The notes beneath the pieces are model-generated. The model did no database searches. It was given only the letters and a program-made list of their open reading frames with translations, and was not told the DNA's origin. The translations under genes were made by a program, and so were the position numbers. Below are positions 44,865 through 53,501 of a stretch of 56,575 nt of DNA, one piece after another. Position 1 is the first letter of the stretch. Each line of letters begins with the position of its first letter. The DNA lies in assembly GCA_017467585.1 (NCBI GenBank), contig JAFUSR010000004.1, positions 664,620 to 721,194 on the forward strand, in the 5' to 3' direction. The DNA comes from Clostridia bacterium (lineage in GTDB: Bacteria; Bacillota; Clostridia; Christensenellales; UBA1242).

Positions 44865-45668
44865 CTATTTTGAGATGATGACAAAGCGTTCGATGCCTTG
44901 CATATCTTTTTTTATTTCTACATGGTGATAGCCACTAAAAAGTTCTGCAACCTTTTGAGCCATGTTTATTCCTACTTCTAAGAAAATTTTTCCGCCACGG
45001 TGAAGATAATATTTCGCCTCTTTGGCCAAAATTTTGTAATATTTGTAGCCACCATCATCGGCATATAGCGCCAAATGTGGCTCAAAGCGCTCGACAGACT
45101 CATCAACCGCCTTGTCGCCAAAGGCAATATATGGCGGATTGCAAACAATATAGTCAAACAGTCCCCAAACATCAGCAAGCATGTCACTTTTAACAAGAGT
45201 TATATTGAGCTTTTGAGCCTTTATATTCTTTTTTGCAACTTTTAGTGCGCGAGTGCTGACGTCTGACGCCGTAACTTCTGCGTTTGTGTGAGCCTTAACA
45301 GCCATGGCGATTGCACCACTGCCCGTGCAAAGGTCGAGCACTGCCTTGTTTGGCTTTGGGTTTGAGTTAACTTCGCGAACAAGCATGTCGGCAAGTTCTT
45401 CGGTTTCTGATCTTGGAGAAAGCACATCTCTGTTAACCAAAACTTTTAAGCCCATAAACTCACTGTAACCAAGCACCTGCGAAAGCGGAACGCCCTGGAC
45501 TAGTTTTTTTGCATAGGTGCGAATTTGTCTCTCTTGTTTTTTTGAAATGTCTATTTCGCTTGCTAGTTGCGAACGCTTTAAGCCCAAAACTTCACAAAAC
45601 GCCCAGTCTAAGTCGCTCCCTTCTATGTTTGACCTGTCTAATTCTCTTCTAAGTTCGTTATATTTCAC
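44865..45668 (-). CDS. prmC: Release factor glutamine methyltransferase PrmC
   Basis: 267 residues from a GTG at 45668, chosen because AAGAGGAAAATT precedes it. Features are LGYSEFMGL, the conserved SPRSETEEL, SAM motif VLDLCTGSGAIAMA and catalytic NPPY in IVCNPPYIAFG (~176). Operon prmC-prfA, downstream of rpmE. Confidence 0.94.
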   Translation of the reverse strand: MKYNELRRELDRSNIEGSDLDWAFCEVLGLKRSQLASEIDISKKQERQIRTYAKKLVQGVPLSQVLGYSEFMGLKVLVNRDVLSPRSETEELADMLVREVNSNPKPNKAVLDLCTGSGAIAMAVKAHTNAEVTASDVSTRALKVAKKNIKAQKLNITLVKSDMLADVWGLFDYIVCNPPYIAFGDKAVDESVERFEPHLALYADDGGYKYYKILAKEAKYYLHRGGKIFLEVGINMAQKVAELFSGYHHVEIKKDMQGIERFVIISK

Positions 45669-45761
45669 AATTTTCCTCTTAAAAAATAAAGTGTGCAGAA
45701 AAAATCTATTTCTACACACAAAAAAGTGCAACCATGTTATTGGGTGCACCACAAAATATAG

Positions 45762-45974
45762 CTACTTATTGTTGTTTGAATAACGCTTGTTAAATTTGTC
45801 TACTCTTCCGCCAGCATCAACAATCTTTTGTGTGCCAGTGAAATATGGGTGGCATTTGTTGCAAATATCAATCATAATAACGTCGCCCTTTTTGGTTGAA
45901 CGTGTTTTGAAAGTTTCGCCACATGCACATTTAACGGTTACTTCATGATATTCTGGATGTAAATTCTCTTTCAT
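45762..45974 (-). CDS. rpmE: Ribosomal protein bL31, zinc-binding type
   Basis: 70 residues. Four zinc cysteines at 16, 18, 38 and 41 (CACG and CNKC) mark the zinc-loaded form. TAGGAG precedes the ATG. It has a perfect promoter and stands ahead of prmC-prfA on the same strand. Confidence 0.96.
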   Translation of the reverse strand: MKENLHPEYHEVTVKCACGETFKTRSTKKGDVIMIDICNKCHPYFTGTQKIVDAGGRVDKFNKRYSNNNK

Positions 45975-46007
45975 GGTCTTCTCCTAAATATTCAAAATTG
46001 CAAAGAA

Positions 46008-46036
46008 ATTATAAAGCAAAACCAAATTGTTGTCAA
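46008..46036 (-). promoter_or_regulatory. Promoter of rpmE
   Basis: Minus strand TTGACA (46036-46031), 17 bp, TATAAT (46013-46008): exact consensus. Confidence 0.85.
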
Positions 46037-46057
46037 GTATATTTCTTTAAATAATAT
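46030..46057 (+). promoter_or_regulatory. Promoter of the 32-residue ORF
   Basis: TTGTCA (46030-46035), 16 bp, TAATAT (46052-46057). Its -35 box overlaps that of the divergent rpmE promoter. Confidence 0.5.
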
Positions 46058-46099
46058 TACATATTTATGCACAAACTACTCTTGCAAGGAGGTTTTGTT

Positions 46100-46198
46100 A
46101 TGTTTGTTTGTTCACCAGCCATGGCTGACGTTCTCAATTTGATTGAAACAGCCAGCACAAATGGCTATAACTTTGTTGCCCCAGAAATTGTGGAATAA
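46100..46198 (+). CDS. Small ORF, 32 residues, unknown
   Basis: Reads MFVCSPAMADVLN, continues LIETASTNGYNF and ends VAPEIVE. Support comes from a near-perfect AAGGAGG site 7 bases before the ATG, a promoter, and a terminator starting 1 base after the stop. The peptide has no basic residue and five acidic ones, and it has one cysteine. No family recognised. It could be a small regulatory protein or a precursor peptide for the next gene; both ideas are inference. Confidence 0.55.
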   Translation: MFVCSPAMADVLNLIETASTNGYNFVAPEIVE

Positions 46199-46225
46199 AA
46201 AACCTGCCGACTGGCAGGTTTTTTG
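46199..46225 (+). terminator. Terminator of the small ORF
   Basis: Hairpin AAAACCTGCC-GACT-GGCAGGTTTT followed by TTG. The same hairpin recurs at 47949-47978. Confidence 0.85.
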
Positions 46226-46234
46226 TACGATTTA

Positions 46235-46263
46235 TTGACAATGTTATGACTATAAGATAATAT
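46235..46263 (+). promoter_or_regulatory. Promoter of the 546-residue unknown gene
   Basis: TTGACA (46235-46240), 17 bp, TAATAT (46258-46263). Confidence 0.8.
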
Positions 46264-46303
46264 TAAAATGTAACTAAAAAATTTATTTATAGGAAAAAAT
46301 CAT

Positions 46304-47944
46304 ATGAAATCTGAACCAAGCACAGTAGAAGAAAAAGTTGACTTTTTGTCAATTGTACAACCACCACACACTGCGGAGCTGCAAATTATGATAAATAACA
46401 TTAAAATGGGACGACCATTCAATGAAAGCCCAACTAATGTTACAATGAGCACTGATGATCAAGAAGAATATTATAGTGAAGCAAAAAAAGTAGCAAATTA
46501 CATTTATGCAAAATGGTACGATCATCTCAAAAGAGAATATGATGAATATTCTTCTCATCCAGAAGACCACCCTTACTTTTCTGAACTGGAAAGATTTTTA
46601 AAGGATCCACAACAGACCCCCGAAATTTTCGCGGCAAGTGCTGCAGATGTAATTGATCCAAATTTTAAATCGTATCCAAACATCCATGATAATAGCCCCC
46701 TATTTGATTTAAATGGTTACATGATATATACCGATCGATTCTTAAATACAAACGAGTATGATACTAACACTGAAATTAGAATATATCTATCTCCCAACAC
46801 AAAAGATATTTGGAACATTGCCAAGCTCCTTATTGACGAATCGGAAAATACTGGGGTTCCCATTAAATTTAAACTTCATGATATGTCGTCAACAGATTCT
46901 TTTGTTATTTACTCAAATTATCACGAAGTATCAAAAATAATTGGAATTATCAAGCACATAACAAAAGCAAGACCTGAATTTTTTGAAAAATCAAATCAAT
47001 TGATTGGATATGGAAAAGTTGACGATGGAATTTATATTGGTGAAGAAGTTCCTGACGTGGGTACATTGCGTGGACACACCACATATTCTGGGCTGAGAAA
47101 AGACCATCTGCAAAAAATGTTTGCAATGCGCGAAAAAACTATTGCACAAGTTATTTTAGATGGTGAATTATTTACTGAAAATAAAGGCTTATTAAAAGAT
47201 GATAGTCCAAGAGAAATAAAAAAACTTATTTCTAATGCTTCATTTATAAATATGCTTTTAAACGGCTATGTAACTGATTATTTTAAGAAGATGTGGAGAA
47301 AAGATACAAGTATCTCGATAAAAACGCAAGAAGATCTTGATAGATATGTTCTTGCAATGATTCGTGAACTAGGAATTGCAGGACCTGATGTTGAAAATTT
47401 AAATTTTAATATCACCGATAGAAATCGTGCTCATATTTATGCAAGCCTAGGAAAATACATTTTATTTGCCGGTCGTGAGCCAAAAAACTATCAAATGGTT
47501 TATGAGTCAATTATGAATGAGCTGATGAAAAGTCCTGATGTAGAATTACAGAGCATTGCAAAAAATCCTTCATATGTCAGCCTCATCACTCTTCAGTATT
47601 ATCAAAACTTAATACTAAAACAAGAAAAAGGTGAAATTACACCTCTATTTACTTCTCTTGATAGAACTTTATTTTGTATTTTTGGCAAGCAATTTACTCT
47701 TGAAGGTGTTGGCACCCAAATTTATAAATCTTTAACAAAAGAATCACCACCTAAATCCGATACATCTAAATTGTCAGAAAATCATATCCCTGAAAATCTT
47801 CATATTGCTGGAGTTAATGCAGAAACTGTTCAAGAATTACTCAATGCTGGGTATGACATAACAAAAATTATGGGAACAAAATCTATTGATGACTATTTAT
47901 TGGAACATAAAAAACAAAGAAATTCACAATTTGGAAGTAATTAA
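46304..47944 (+). CDS. Unknown protein, weak HopA1-like resemblance
   Basis: 546 residues, soluble, no signal peptide or membrane segment. Residues ~155-260 (TEIRIYLSPNTKDIWNIAKL, FVIYSNYHEVSKIIGII, and then LRGHTTYSG) recall the core of HopA1-type proteins, a family known from type III effectors and from lyase components of class V lanthipeptide systems. The match is weak and made by eye. The remainder is helical and unrecognised. AGGAAAA precedes the start. Codon use is richer in ATA and AAA than the neighbours, suggesting transfer. Single-gene transcript. Confidence 0.5.
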   Translation: MKSEPSTVEEKVDFLSIVQPPHTAELQIMINNIKMGRPFNESPTNVTMSTDDQEEYYSEAKKVANYIYAKWYDHLKREYDEYSSHPEDHPYFSELERFLKDPQQTPEIFAASAADVIDPNFKSYPNIHDNSPLFDLNGYMIYTDRFLNTNEYDTNTEIRIYLSPNTKDIWNIAKLLIDESENTGVPIKFKLHDMSSTDSFVIYSNYHEVSKIIGIIKHITKARPEFFEKSNQLIGYGKVDDGIYIGEEVPDVGTLRGHTTYSGLRKDHLQKMFAMREKTIAQVILDGELFTENKGLLKDDSPREIKKLISNASFINMLLNGYVTDYFKKMWRKDTSISIKTQEDLDRYVLAMIRELGIAGPDVENLNFNITDRNRAHIYASLGKYILFAGREPKNYQMVYESIMNELMKSPDVELQSIAKNPSYVSLITLQYYQNLILKQEKGEITPLFTSLDRTLFCIFGKQFTLEGVGTQIYKSLTKESPPKSDTSKLSENHIPENLHIAGVNAETVQELLNAGYDITKIMGTKSIDDYLLEHKKQRNSQFGSN

Positions 47945-47948
47945 CAAC

Positions 47949-47978
47949 AAAAAACCTGCCGACTGGCAGGTTTTTTTT
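47949..47978. terminator. Terminator between two unknown genes
   Basis: Same CCTGCC-GACT-GGCAGG hairpin as at 46199, with a T8 tail, between converging genes. Confidence 0.85.
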
Positions 47979-47993
47979 AACAAATTATTATTT

Positions 47994-49139
47994 TTACTCA
48001 CTAAACATTGATTTTATGGCTTGATCATGGTAGTCATTATAATAAAGTTCTTCTAAAGACGATAAAAATAATCGATATTTTTCTGCAAGTGTCACTTCTT
48101 CAAGTTTTTTACCATTTATTTCCAATTCCAACAATTTGTCATTATACTTTTCTGATATGCTAGGAATGTTAAAATCAATATGCTGCACAGAATATGAATC
48201 GGAGACACATTGTTTAGACATTAATTTTTTGTTTGTCAATGTAAAAATTCTGTTTAACTTGTTGACATCTGACTTATATTCACAATTGAGTAAGTCTGTG
48301 TATAGATCAACCAGCAAAAACAACTTAACTTTGTTTATTTTTGCTTTATGTTTTGTTTCAATTTCACCTTCTTTCACTAGATTACAATATTTTTCATATT
48401 CTAGCATAAATTGTTTGGCATAAACATTATATTCATCAATCTTCTTGAGGTTCTCTGGGTTATTCAACCACTCTTTCAACTTTTTGCAAGCAGGCCTCAT
48501 TTTTTCAATCAGTTTGTCGTTATCATTAAATTCTTGAATTTGTTGTTCAACTGAATTCTTTTGTTTTTCAAGTTCAATTTTTTTATTTTTAAGCTCTTCT
48601 ATTCTTGCTCTTGTTTTTTTCTTTCCATAAAATTGCAAAAAGATGAATTTCTTTGATCTTAACTCTGCAAGTTCTTTGTCAATTTCTTCAATTTCATCTT
48701 CAATATTGTCTAAACGCCATTTCTTTACAAGAAAATAAGAATGTTCGTCTTTTTGAAAATGATCATCAAATAGTTTTTGAAGCCTACTTATCATTTTAGT
48801 CGCTAGTTCAGGAAAGTTTTCAAGTATTACTAAATTGTAACGAAATTGTTGGAATGCACAACGCTTAACTTGAATGTTAGTGTAGTCTGCTGGAATTTCA
48901 AGCAAATAAGCCGAACATAAATTAGCGCTTGGTTTTATATCTAAATTTAAATCATCAAGCAATTTGTCTAATACTAACATAAGTGATTTGCAATTTTCAA
49001 CGATTTCAAGTTTTGATTTTCTATAACTAATAATACTTTCAGCGTCAAAATATAGTCCCGCATTAAGCATTGTTTGCAGAGCCATATCATCGCTGCCCAT
49101 TATTTTTTCAATCAAATACTTTATTTCTTTTGATTCCAT
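47994..49139 (-). CDS. Unknown coiled-coil protein
   Basis: 381 residues, not recognised. A charged coiled coil runs from about 150 to 220 (DNIEDEIEEIDKELAELRSK, then RARIEELKNKKIELEKQK). The flanks are helical, and there is no signal peptide or membrane helix. It has AAAGGAGCG and a consensus promoter. The base composition is AT-rich like the converging gene at 46304, and the two form an accessory patch between rpmE and ileS. Confidence 0.65.
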   Translation of the reverse strand: MESKEIKYLIEKIMGSDDMALQTMLNAGLYFDAESIISYRKSKLEIVENCKSLMLVLDKLLDDLNLDIKPSANLCSAYLLEIPADYTNIQVKRCAFQQFRYNLVILENFPELATKMISRLQKLFDDHFQKDEHSYFLVKKWRLDNIEDEIEEIDKELAELRSKKFIFLQFYGKKKTRARIEELKNKKIELEKQKNSVEQQIQEFNDNDKLIEKMRPACKKLKEWLNNPENLKKIDEYNVYAKQFMLEYEKYCNLVKEGEIETKHKAKINKVKLFLLVDLYTDLLNCEYKSDVNKLNRIFTLTNKKLMSKQCVSDSYSVQHIDFNIPSISEKYNDKLLELEINGKKLEEVTLAEKYRLFLSSLEELYYNDYHDQAIKSMFSE

Positions 49140-49163
49140 TTTAACGCTCCTTTTTATGCTTTA

Positions 49164-49192
49164 ATTATATCATATTTAATTTTATGTGTCAA
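49164..49192 (-). promoter_or_regulatory. Promoter of the coiled-coil protein gene
   Basis: Minus strand TTGACA (49192-49187), 17 bp, TATAAT (49169-49164): exact consensus. Confidence 0.85.
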
Positions 49193-49271
49193 TACCTATT
49201 TTTAATATTTTGTGTGTTTTAGACATATTTTTTGGCGTTAAAATAAATTCAGGCCAATTTAGACCAACAAA

Positions 49272-49303
49272 AAAGGTCGCCTAAGTTGGCGACCTTTTTG
49301 TTA
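49272..49303 (-). terminator. Terminator of ileS
   Basis: Hairpin AAGGTCGCC/GGCGACCTT with T-runs, at the ileS stop codon. Confidence 0.85.
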
Positions 49304-52300
49304 TACTTTTTGAAGCAAGAGTTTAAGTTTGCTGTCGTTGATTGTTTCTTCTTTTTGTTCTGGTTTTTCGCAGATTTCTAAGTTGTCTGCAAGAGTGTCT
49401 AAGCAAATGTCTTTTTTGAATTTATCAATTGTTTTGTTTGTTTTTTCATCGCCACAAACATAAATGTTAATGTGGTCTGTAACTTCGTAACCATTGTCTT
49501 TTCTTGTTTGCTGAACGCGGCTAACAAGTTCACGAACGAAGCCAAGTTCCAAGAGTTCTGGAGTTAAGTTTGTGTCGAGAATTGCGGTGTATGTTCCGTC
49601 GCCTTCGGCAACAAATCCTGGCTTGCTGACTGGGTTAATCAAAAGATCGTCTTTTGAGAGCTCAATTTCTGTTTCGCCAGCAGAGAACTTAACAGTTTCG
49701 CCCGCCGACACCTTTTCTACAACCTCCACTCCGTTTGCGTTTGCAAGATATTCTCTGATTGCCCCCAAAAGCTTGCCATATTTTGGACCAAGGGTTTTGA
49801 GCTGTGGTTTAAGCTCGTAGTTTAAATATTCGGTTGCGTCGTGAATAAATTCCAAACTTTGAACATTTAGTTCTTCGGCGATTAAATCTTTAAGTTCTTT
49901 GGTGAGATTAACCTTTTGGTGTGTAGCAACAATGATTTTTGCAAGTGGTTGACGATTTTTGATGCTGCTGCCATTTCTTGCACTTCTGCCAAGAACAACA
50001 ATTTTGAGAACAGTTTGCATTCCGCTGTTGAGTTTTTCATCAATGAGTGACTTGTCTGCCTTTGGCCAGTCGCACAAATGAACAGAAAGCGGAGCTTTTT
50101 TGTTTGTGCTTCTGACAATGTTTTGATAAATCTGTTCGGTGACTATTGGAACAAATGGAGCGCAAAGTCTGGTTAGCCCCTCGAGAACATAATAGAGCGT
50201 GGTGAAGGCCGCTGTTTTGTCGTCGGTTTCGCCACTAACCCAGAAGCGCTCTCTGCTTCTTCGAACATACCAGTTAGAAAGCGTGTCAACAAAGTCGGAA
50301 ATTAGTCTTGCTGGTTCGTTTGAAACATAGTTTTCGAGATAGTTTGTAACCTCACTCACAAGTTTGTTGAACTCGGAGATTATCCACTTATCCATCATGC
50401 TGAGTTTAACGTTATATATGCTGTGTTTAGAGCCATCAAAATTGTCGATATCAGCATAGAGAACATAAAAGGCATAAGTGTTCCAAAGTGTTCCCATAAA
50501 CTTGCGCTTAAAGTCTTCTAGAGTTTCAAAACTAAAGTTTGTTGATTGCCATGGGCTGTTTGAAATGTAGAAATACCATCTGGCAGCATCTGCACCAGAC
50601 TTGTCAAACACTTCCCAAGGGGTTACAACGTTTCCGAGGCTCTTGCTCATTTTTTTGCCGTGTTCGTCGTTGACAAGGCCAAGTGGCAGACAACGTTTAT
50701 ATGGAGCTTTGCCAAAGAGCAATGTGTTGACCGCAAGCATTGAATAGAACCAACCACGTGTTTGGTCCATTCCTTCGCTAATGAATTCTGCTGGGAAGGT
50801 CTTTTCAAATTTTTCTTTGTTTTCAAATGGATAATGAAGTTGTGCAAATGGCATGCTTCCGCTGTCGTACCAGCAGTCGAGAACTTCTGGAACTCTGTGC
50901 ATCTTTTTGTGGCACTTAGGACACTCGAATGCAATTTTGTCGAGATATGGCTTGTGCAAGTCAACTTCAGCATCTGCTGGCAAATGACCTAGTTCTTTCA
51001 ACTCTTTGATTGAGCCAACAGCGTGTTTGTGTCCACAGTCTTCGCAAACCCAAATTGGAATTGGGGTTCCCCAATAACGATTTCTGGCAATATCCCAGTC
51101 GATAAGGTTTTTCAAAAATCCGCCCATTCTGCCCTCGCCGATTGCCTCTGGACGCCAATCAACTTTGGCATTATTTTCGAGCAGTTTATCTTTTGCGGCA
51201 GTTGTTTCAATAAACCAGCTGCTGCGAGCAAAATAAAGTAGCGGTGTTCCACAGCGCCAACAAAATGGATAGCTGTGAACATGTGGCATTTCTTTTAATA
51301 GTTTGCCGTTTGCCTTAAGCCAAGCAATAATTTCGCCGTCGGCATCTTTAACGAATTTTCCAGCAAATTCTCTGCACTCGCTTGTGAGTTTGCCATATTC
51401 GTCAACAAGCTGAACAAATGGCAGTTTATATTTCTTTCCGACTTTGCTATCGTCTTCACCAAAGGCAGGCGCAATGTGAACAATTCCTGTTCCGTCGGTG
51501 AGAGTTACATAGTCGTCGCAAACAACATACCATGCTGTGTCGCGATATTTCTTTTCAACAAAGTCAAAAAGTGGAACATATTTGGTAAATTCAAGTTCTT
51601 TGCCCTTTTTTGTTTCAACAATTTCATACTCTTCGGGCTTAAACAGCGTTCCGATAAGGGCATTTGCCAAAATGTAATATTCGTCGCCAACTTTAATTTT
51701 TGAATAGTCTTCTTTTGCGTTTACGCAAAGTGCAACATTGCTTGGAAGAGTCCATGGTGTTGTTGTCCAGGCAATAAAATAGGTTTTTTCTTCGCCAAGA
51801 ACAGCAAATTTGGCATAGACTGTGCGGTCTTTAACATCTTTGTAGCCCTGAGCAACTTCGTGGCTAGAAAGGCTTGTGGCACATCTTGGGCAATAAGGAA
51901 CAATGCGGTGTCCTTGATAAATTAAGCCCTTGTCGAAAAGAGTTTTTAAACTCCACCACTCTGACTCAATATAATCGTTGGTGTAAGTGATATATGCGTC
52001 TGATGTGTCAACAGAATATCCCATGCGGTCTGAAAAGTCTTCCCACATGTCTTTATATTTCCAAACACTCTCTTTGCATTTTTCAATAAATGGCTCAACA
52101 CCGAACTTTTCGATATCTTTCTTTCCAGTCGAACCAATCATTTTTTCAACTTCTAGTTCAACAGGAAGACCATGAGTATCCCAACCGGCCTTTCTAACAA
52201 TGTTTTTGCCTTGCATTGTTTGATAACGCAAAAACACGTCTTTTATTGTTCTGGTTAAAACGTGACCAATATGTGGTCTGCCGTTGGCTGTTGGAGGGCC

Positions 52301-52435
52301 TTCATAAAAAGAATAAAGGTCGCCCTTTTTGTTCTTCTCCATCATGGTCTTAACCAAGTTGTTGTCTTTCCAAAACTTAACTGTTTCTTGCTCACGAGCA
52401 GTAAAATCTAGTTTTGTGTCTACTTTTTTATACAT
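49301..52435 (-). CDS. ileS: Isoleucyl-tRNA synthetase
   Basis: 1044 residues from the ATG at 52435 (AAGGAGAAG). Class I signatures are HIGH at 55-58 and KMSKS near 595. The editing domain lies between them with TTTPWTLPSNVAL. WDTHGLPVELEVEK and CWYDSGSMPFAQ are conserved. Long C-terminal part includes an anticodon domain (NWYVRRSRERFW). It lies below a T-box leader with an Ile specifier. Confidence 0.97.
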   Translation of the reverse strand: MYKKVDTKLDFTAREQETVKFWKDNNLVKTMMEKNKKGDLYSFYEGPPTANGRPHIGHVLTRTIKDVFLRYQTMQGKNIVRKAGWDTHGLPVELEVEKMIGSTGKKDIEKFGVEPFIEKCKESVWKYKDMWEDFSDRMGYSVDTSDAYITYTNDYIESEWWSLKTLFDKGLIYQGHRIVPYCPRCATSLSSHEVAQGYKDVKDRTVYAKFAVLGEEKTYFIAWTTTPWTLPSNVALCVNAKEDYSKIKVGDEYYILANALIGTLFKPEEYEIVETKKGKELEFTKYVPLFDFVEKKYRDTAWYVVCDDYVTLTDGTGIVHIAPAFGEDDSKVGKKYKLPFVQLVDEYGKLTSECREFAGKFVKDADGEIIAWLKANGKLLKEMPHVHSYPFCWRCGTPLLYFARSSWFIETTAAKDKLLENNAKVDWRPEAIGEGRMGGFLKNLIDWDIARNRYWGTPIPIWVCEDCGHKHAVGSIKELKELGHLPADAEVDLHKPYLDKIAFECPKCHKKMHRVPEVLDCWYDSGSMPFAQLHYPFENKEKFEKTFPAEFISEGMDQTRGWFYSMLAVNTLLFGKAPYKRCLPLGLVNDEHGKKMSKSLGNVVTPWEVFDKSGADAARWYFYISNSPWQSTNFSFETLEDFKRKFMGTLWNTYAFYVLYADIDNFDGSKHSIYNVKLSMMDKWIISEFNKLVSEVTNYLENYVSNEPARLISDFVDTLSNWYVRRSRERFWVSGETDDKTAAFTTLYYVLEGLTRLCAPFVPIVTEQIYQNIVRSTNKKAPLSVHLCDWPKADKSLIDEKLNSGMQTVLKIVVLGRSARNGSSIKNRQPLAKIIVATHQKVNLTKELKDLIAEELNVQSLEFIHDATEYLNYELKPQLKTLGPKYGKLLGAIREYLANANGVEVVEKVSAGETVKFSAGETEIELSKDDLLINPVSKPGFVAEGDGTYTAILDTNLTPELLELGFVRELVSRVQQTRKDNGYEVTDHINIYVCGDEKTNKTIDKFKKDICLDTLADNLEICEKPEQKEETINDSKLKLLLQKV

Positions 52436-52454
52436 ATTCTTCTCCTTGCTTTTA

Positions 52455-52717
52455 ACAAAATGCAAATAAAAAATAGCCCCAGTATAAGAAACCGTGCTAC
52501 CTCTCGCCTGTTTACCACTTATACCTTTCCGCGCACCAACATGCGCTGCCAATTTTTACAGTAGGCCTCTGGAAAAACTTACTTCGTTTGTTCAGCTTTT
52601 CTGCTTGACAGGTGATACCGCTTTAGTTGCTTTGGTTTGTTTTCACCAACCACAAACTCTCTTTTTTCTGCATAAACTAAATGGCGTGTCCTATCTCTAT
52701 CGCATTTGTTAAATTCT
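52455..52717 (-). promoter_or_regulatory. T-box leader of ileS (Ile specifier)
   Basis: The ~260-base leader contains the stem I start AGAGAGTTTGTGGTTGGTG, the specifier region GCGGTATCACCTG with codon ATC (Ile), and a T-box-like segment GAGAGGTAGCACGG followed by a GGGGCTATTTTTT run. The T-box element diverges from the usual AGGGTGGNACCGCG. Uncharged tRNA-Ile would prevent termination or allow expression of ileS. Confidence 0.7.
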
Positions 52718-52723
52718 ATTGTT

Positions 52724-52753
52724 AGTTTATCACACATCACAAAACACTGTCAA
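52724..52753 (-). promoter_or_regulatory. Promoter of the T-box/ileS transcript
   Basis: Minus strand TTGACA (52753-52748), 18 bp, TAAACT (52729-52724). Confidence 0.65.
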
Positions 52754-52765
52754 TATTTTGCAAAC

Positions 52766-52791
52766 AAAAAAACACACATATTATGTGTGCT
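52766..52791 (-). terminator. Terminator after the small membrane-protein pair
   Basis: Hairpin ACACACATA/TATGTGTG-type with a T-run on the minus strand, after the stop codon at 52792. Confidence 0.7.
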
Positions 52792-53151
52792 TTAAATTGA
52801 TAACATATATGATATTGTAACGGCAAGAGAAAAACCAAAACATGCAAGCCAAATTAAACTCGAAATTATTGAATGACTAAGTTCGGACTTGCTGTTTAGC
52901 ACCTCTTTTGTTCCCTCAGTAACAAGCGAGGAATTTTCTTCTTTTACTCTTTTAGAAGCAATGATTATTTCTACCAAGTTTGCAACGGCCCTGGTGCTCA
53001 TCACAAAAAAGCCCAAACAATAGCATATGAGCGCAGTTAAAACGCAATAAATGCTTGGAATAAACTGAAAGGTAAGCACGGCAACCGTTGCCGCCACCAA
53101 AAACACATATTGAGTTGTAGCCAAAATTTGAATTAACAATTTTTTGTTCAT
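52792..53151 (-). CDS. Small membrane protein, unknown
   Basis: 119 residues with hydrophobic segments at about 10-28, 30-60 and 92-118, and a short charged cytoplasmic loop (ASKRVKEENSSLVTEGTKE). No family recognised. The ATG at 53151 is chosen over the one at 53157 because TAGGAA precedes it. It follows the next small membrane gene by 9 bp, so the two probably form an operon. Confidence 0.65.
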   Translation of the reverse strand: MNKKLLIQILATTQYVFLVAATVAVLTFQFIPSIYCVLTALICYCLGFFVMSTRAVANLVEIIIASKRVKEENSSLVTEGTKEVLNSKSELSHSIISSLIWLACFGFSLAVTISYMLSI

Positions 53152-53160
53152 AAACATTTC

Positions 53161-53424
53161 CTATTTAATTACGTAAGAAATCACAATGAGAACAATAGCT
53201 ATTGTCCAAACTATCCACAGCCAAATGTTTTTTCGTCTTGCGACATAAACAACAGATGTTACTGCCACAATTGTGTATGCAATTGCATTTGCAATAACTA
53301 AAAATGCATTTGCAACATCTCCGAATGCGTGAATTCTTGAGAGCAGCAGCGAAACACCAATCAATATTACTGCCACAAATGAACTGAAATGCAAAAGCCA
53401 ACCGGCACTTTTTTTGTTTTCCAT
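53161..53424 (-). CDS. Small membrane protein, unknown
   Basis: 87 residues with three hydrophobic helices (about 9-28, 36-60, 67-86). GAGGGAAG precedes the ATG. First gene of a two-gene unit with the membrane protein at 52792. No family recognised. Confidence 0.65.
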   Translation of the reverse strand: MENKKSAGWLLHFSSFVAVILIGVSLLLSRIHAFGDVANAFLVIANAIAYTIVAVTSVVYVARRKNIWLWIVWTIAIVLIVISYVIK

Positions 53425-53501
53425 AACTTCCCTCTTACTATTTTATTTCTTTATTATACTACCACAAAACTCAAGTGTTTCATAATATTTTGCGCAATAT
53501 T

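Noticed and set aside
46100..49139. Toxin-antitoxin or phage-defence island
   Set aside because: No nuclease, HTH, helicase or toxin motif is visible in any of the three genes.
52436..52552. N-terminal extension of IleS in the same frame
   Set aside because: It lies in the T-box terminator region; the ATG at 52435 has a strong ribosome site and matches the family start.
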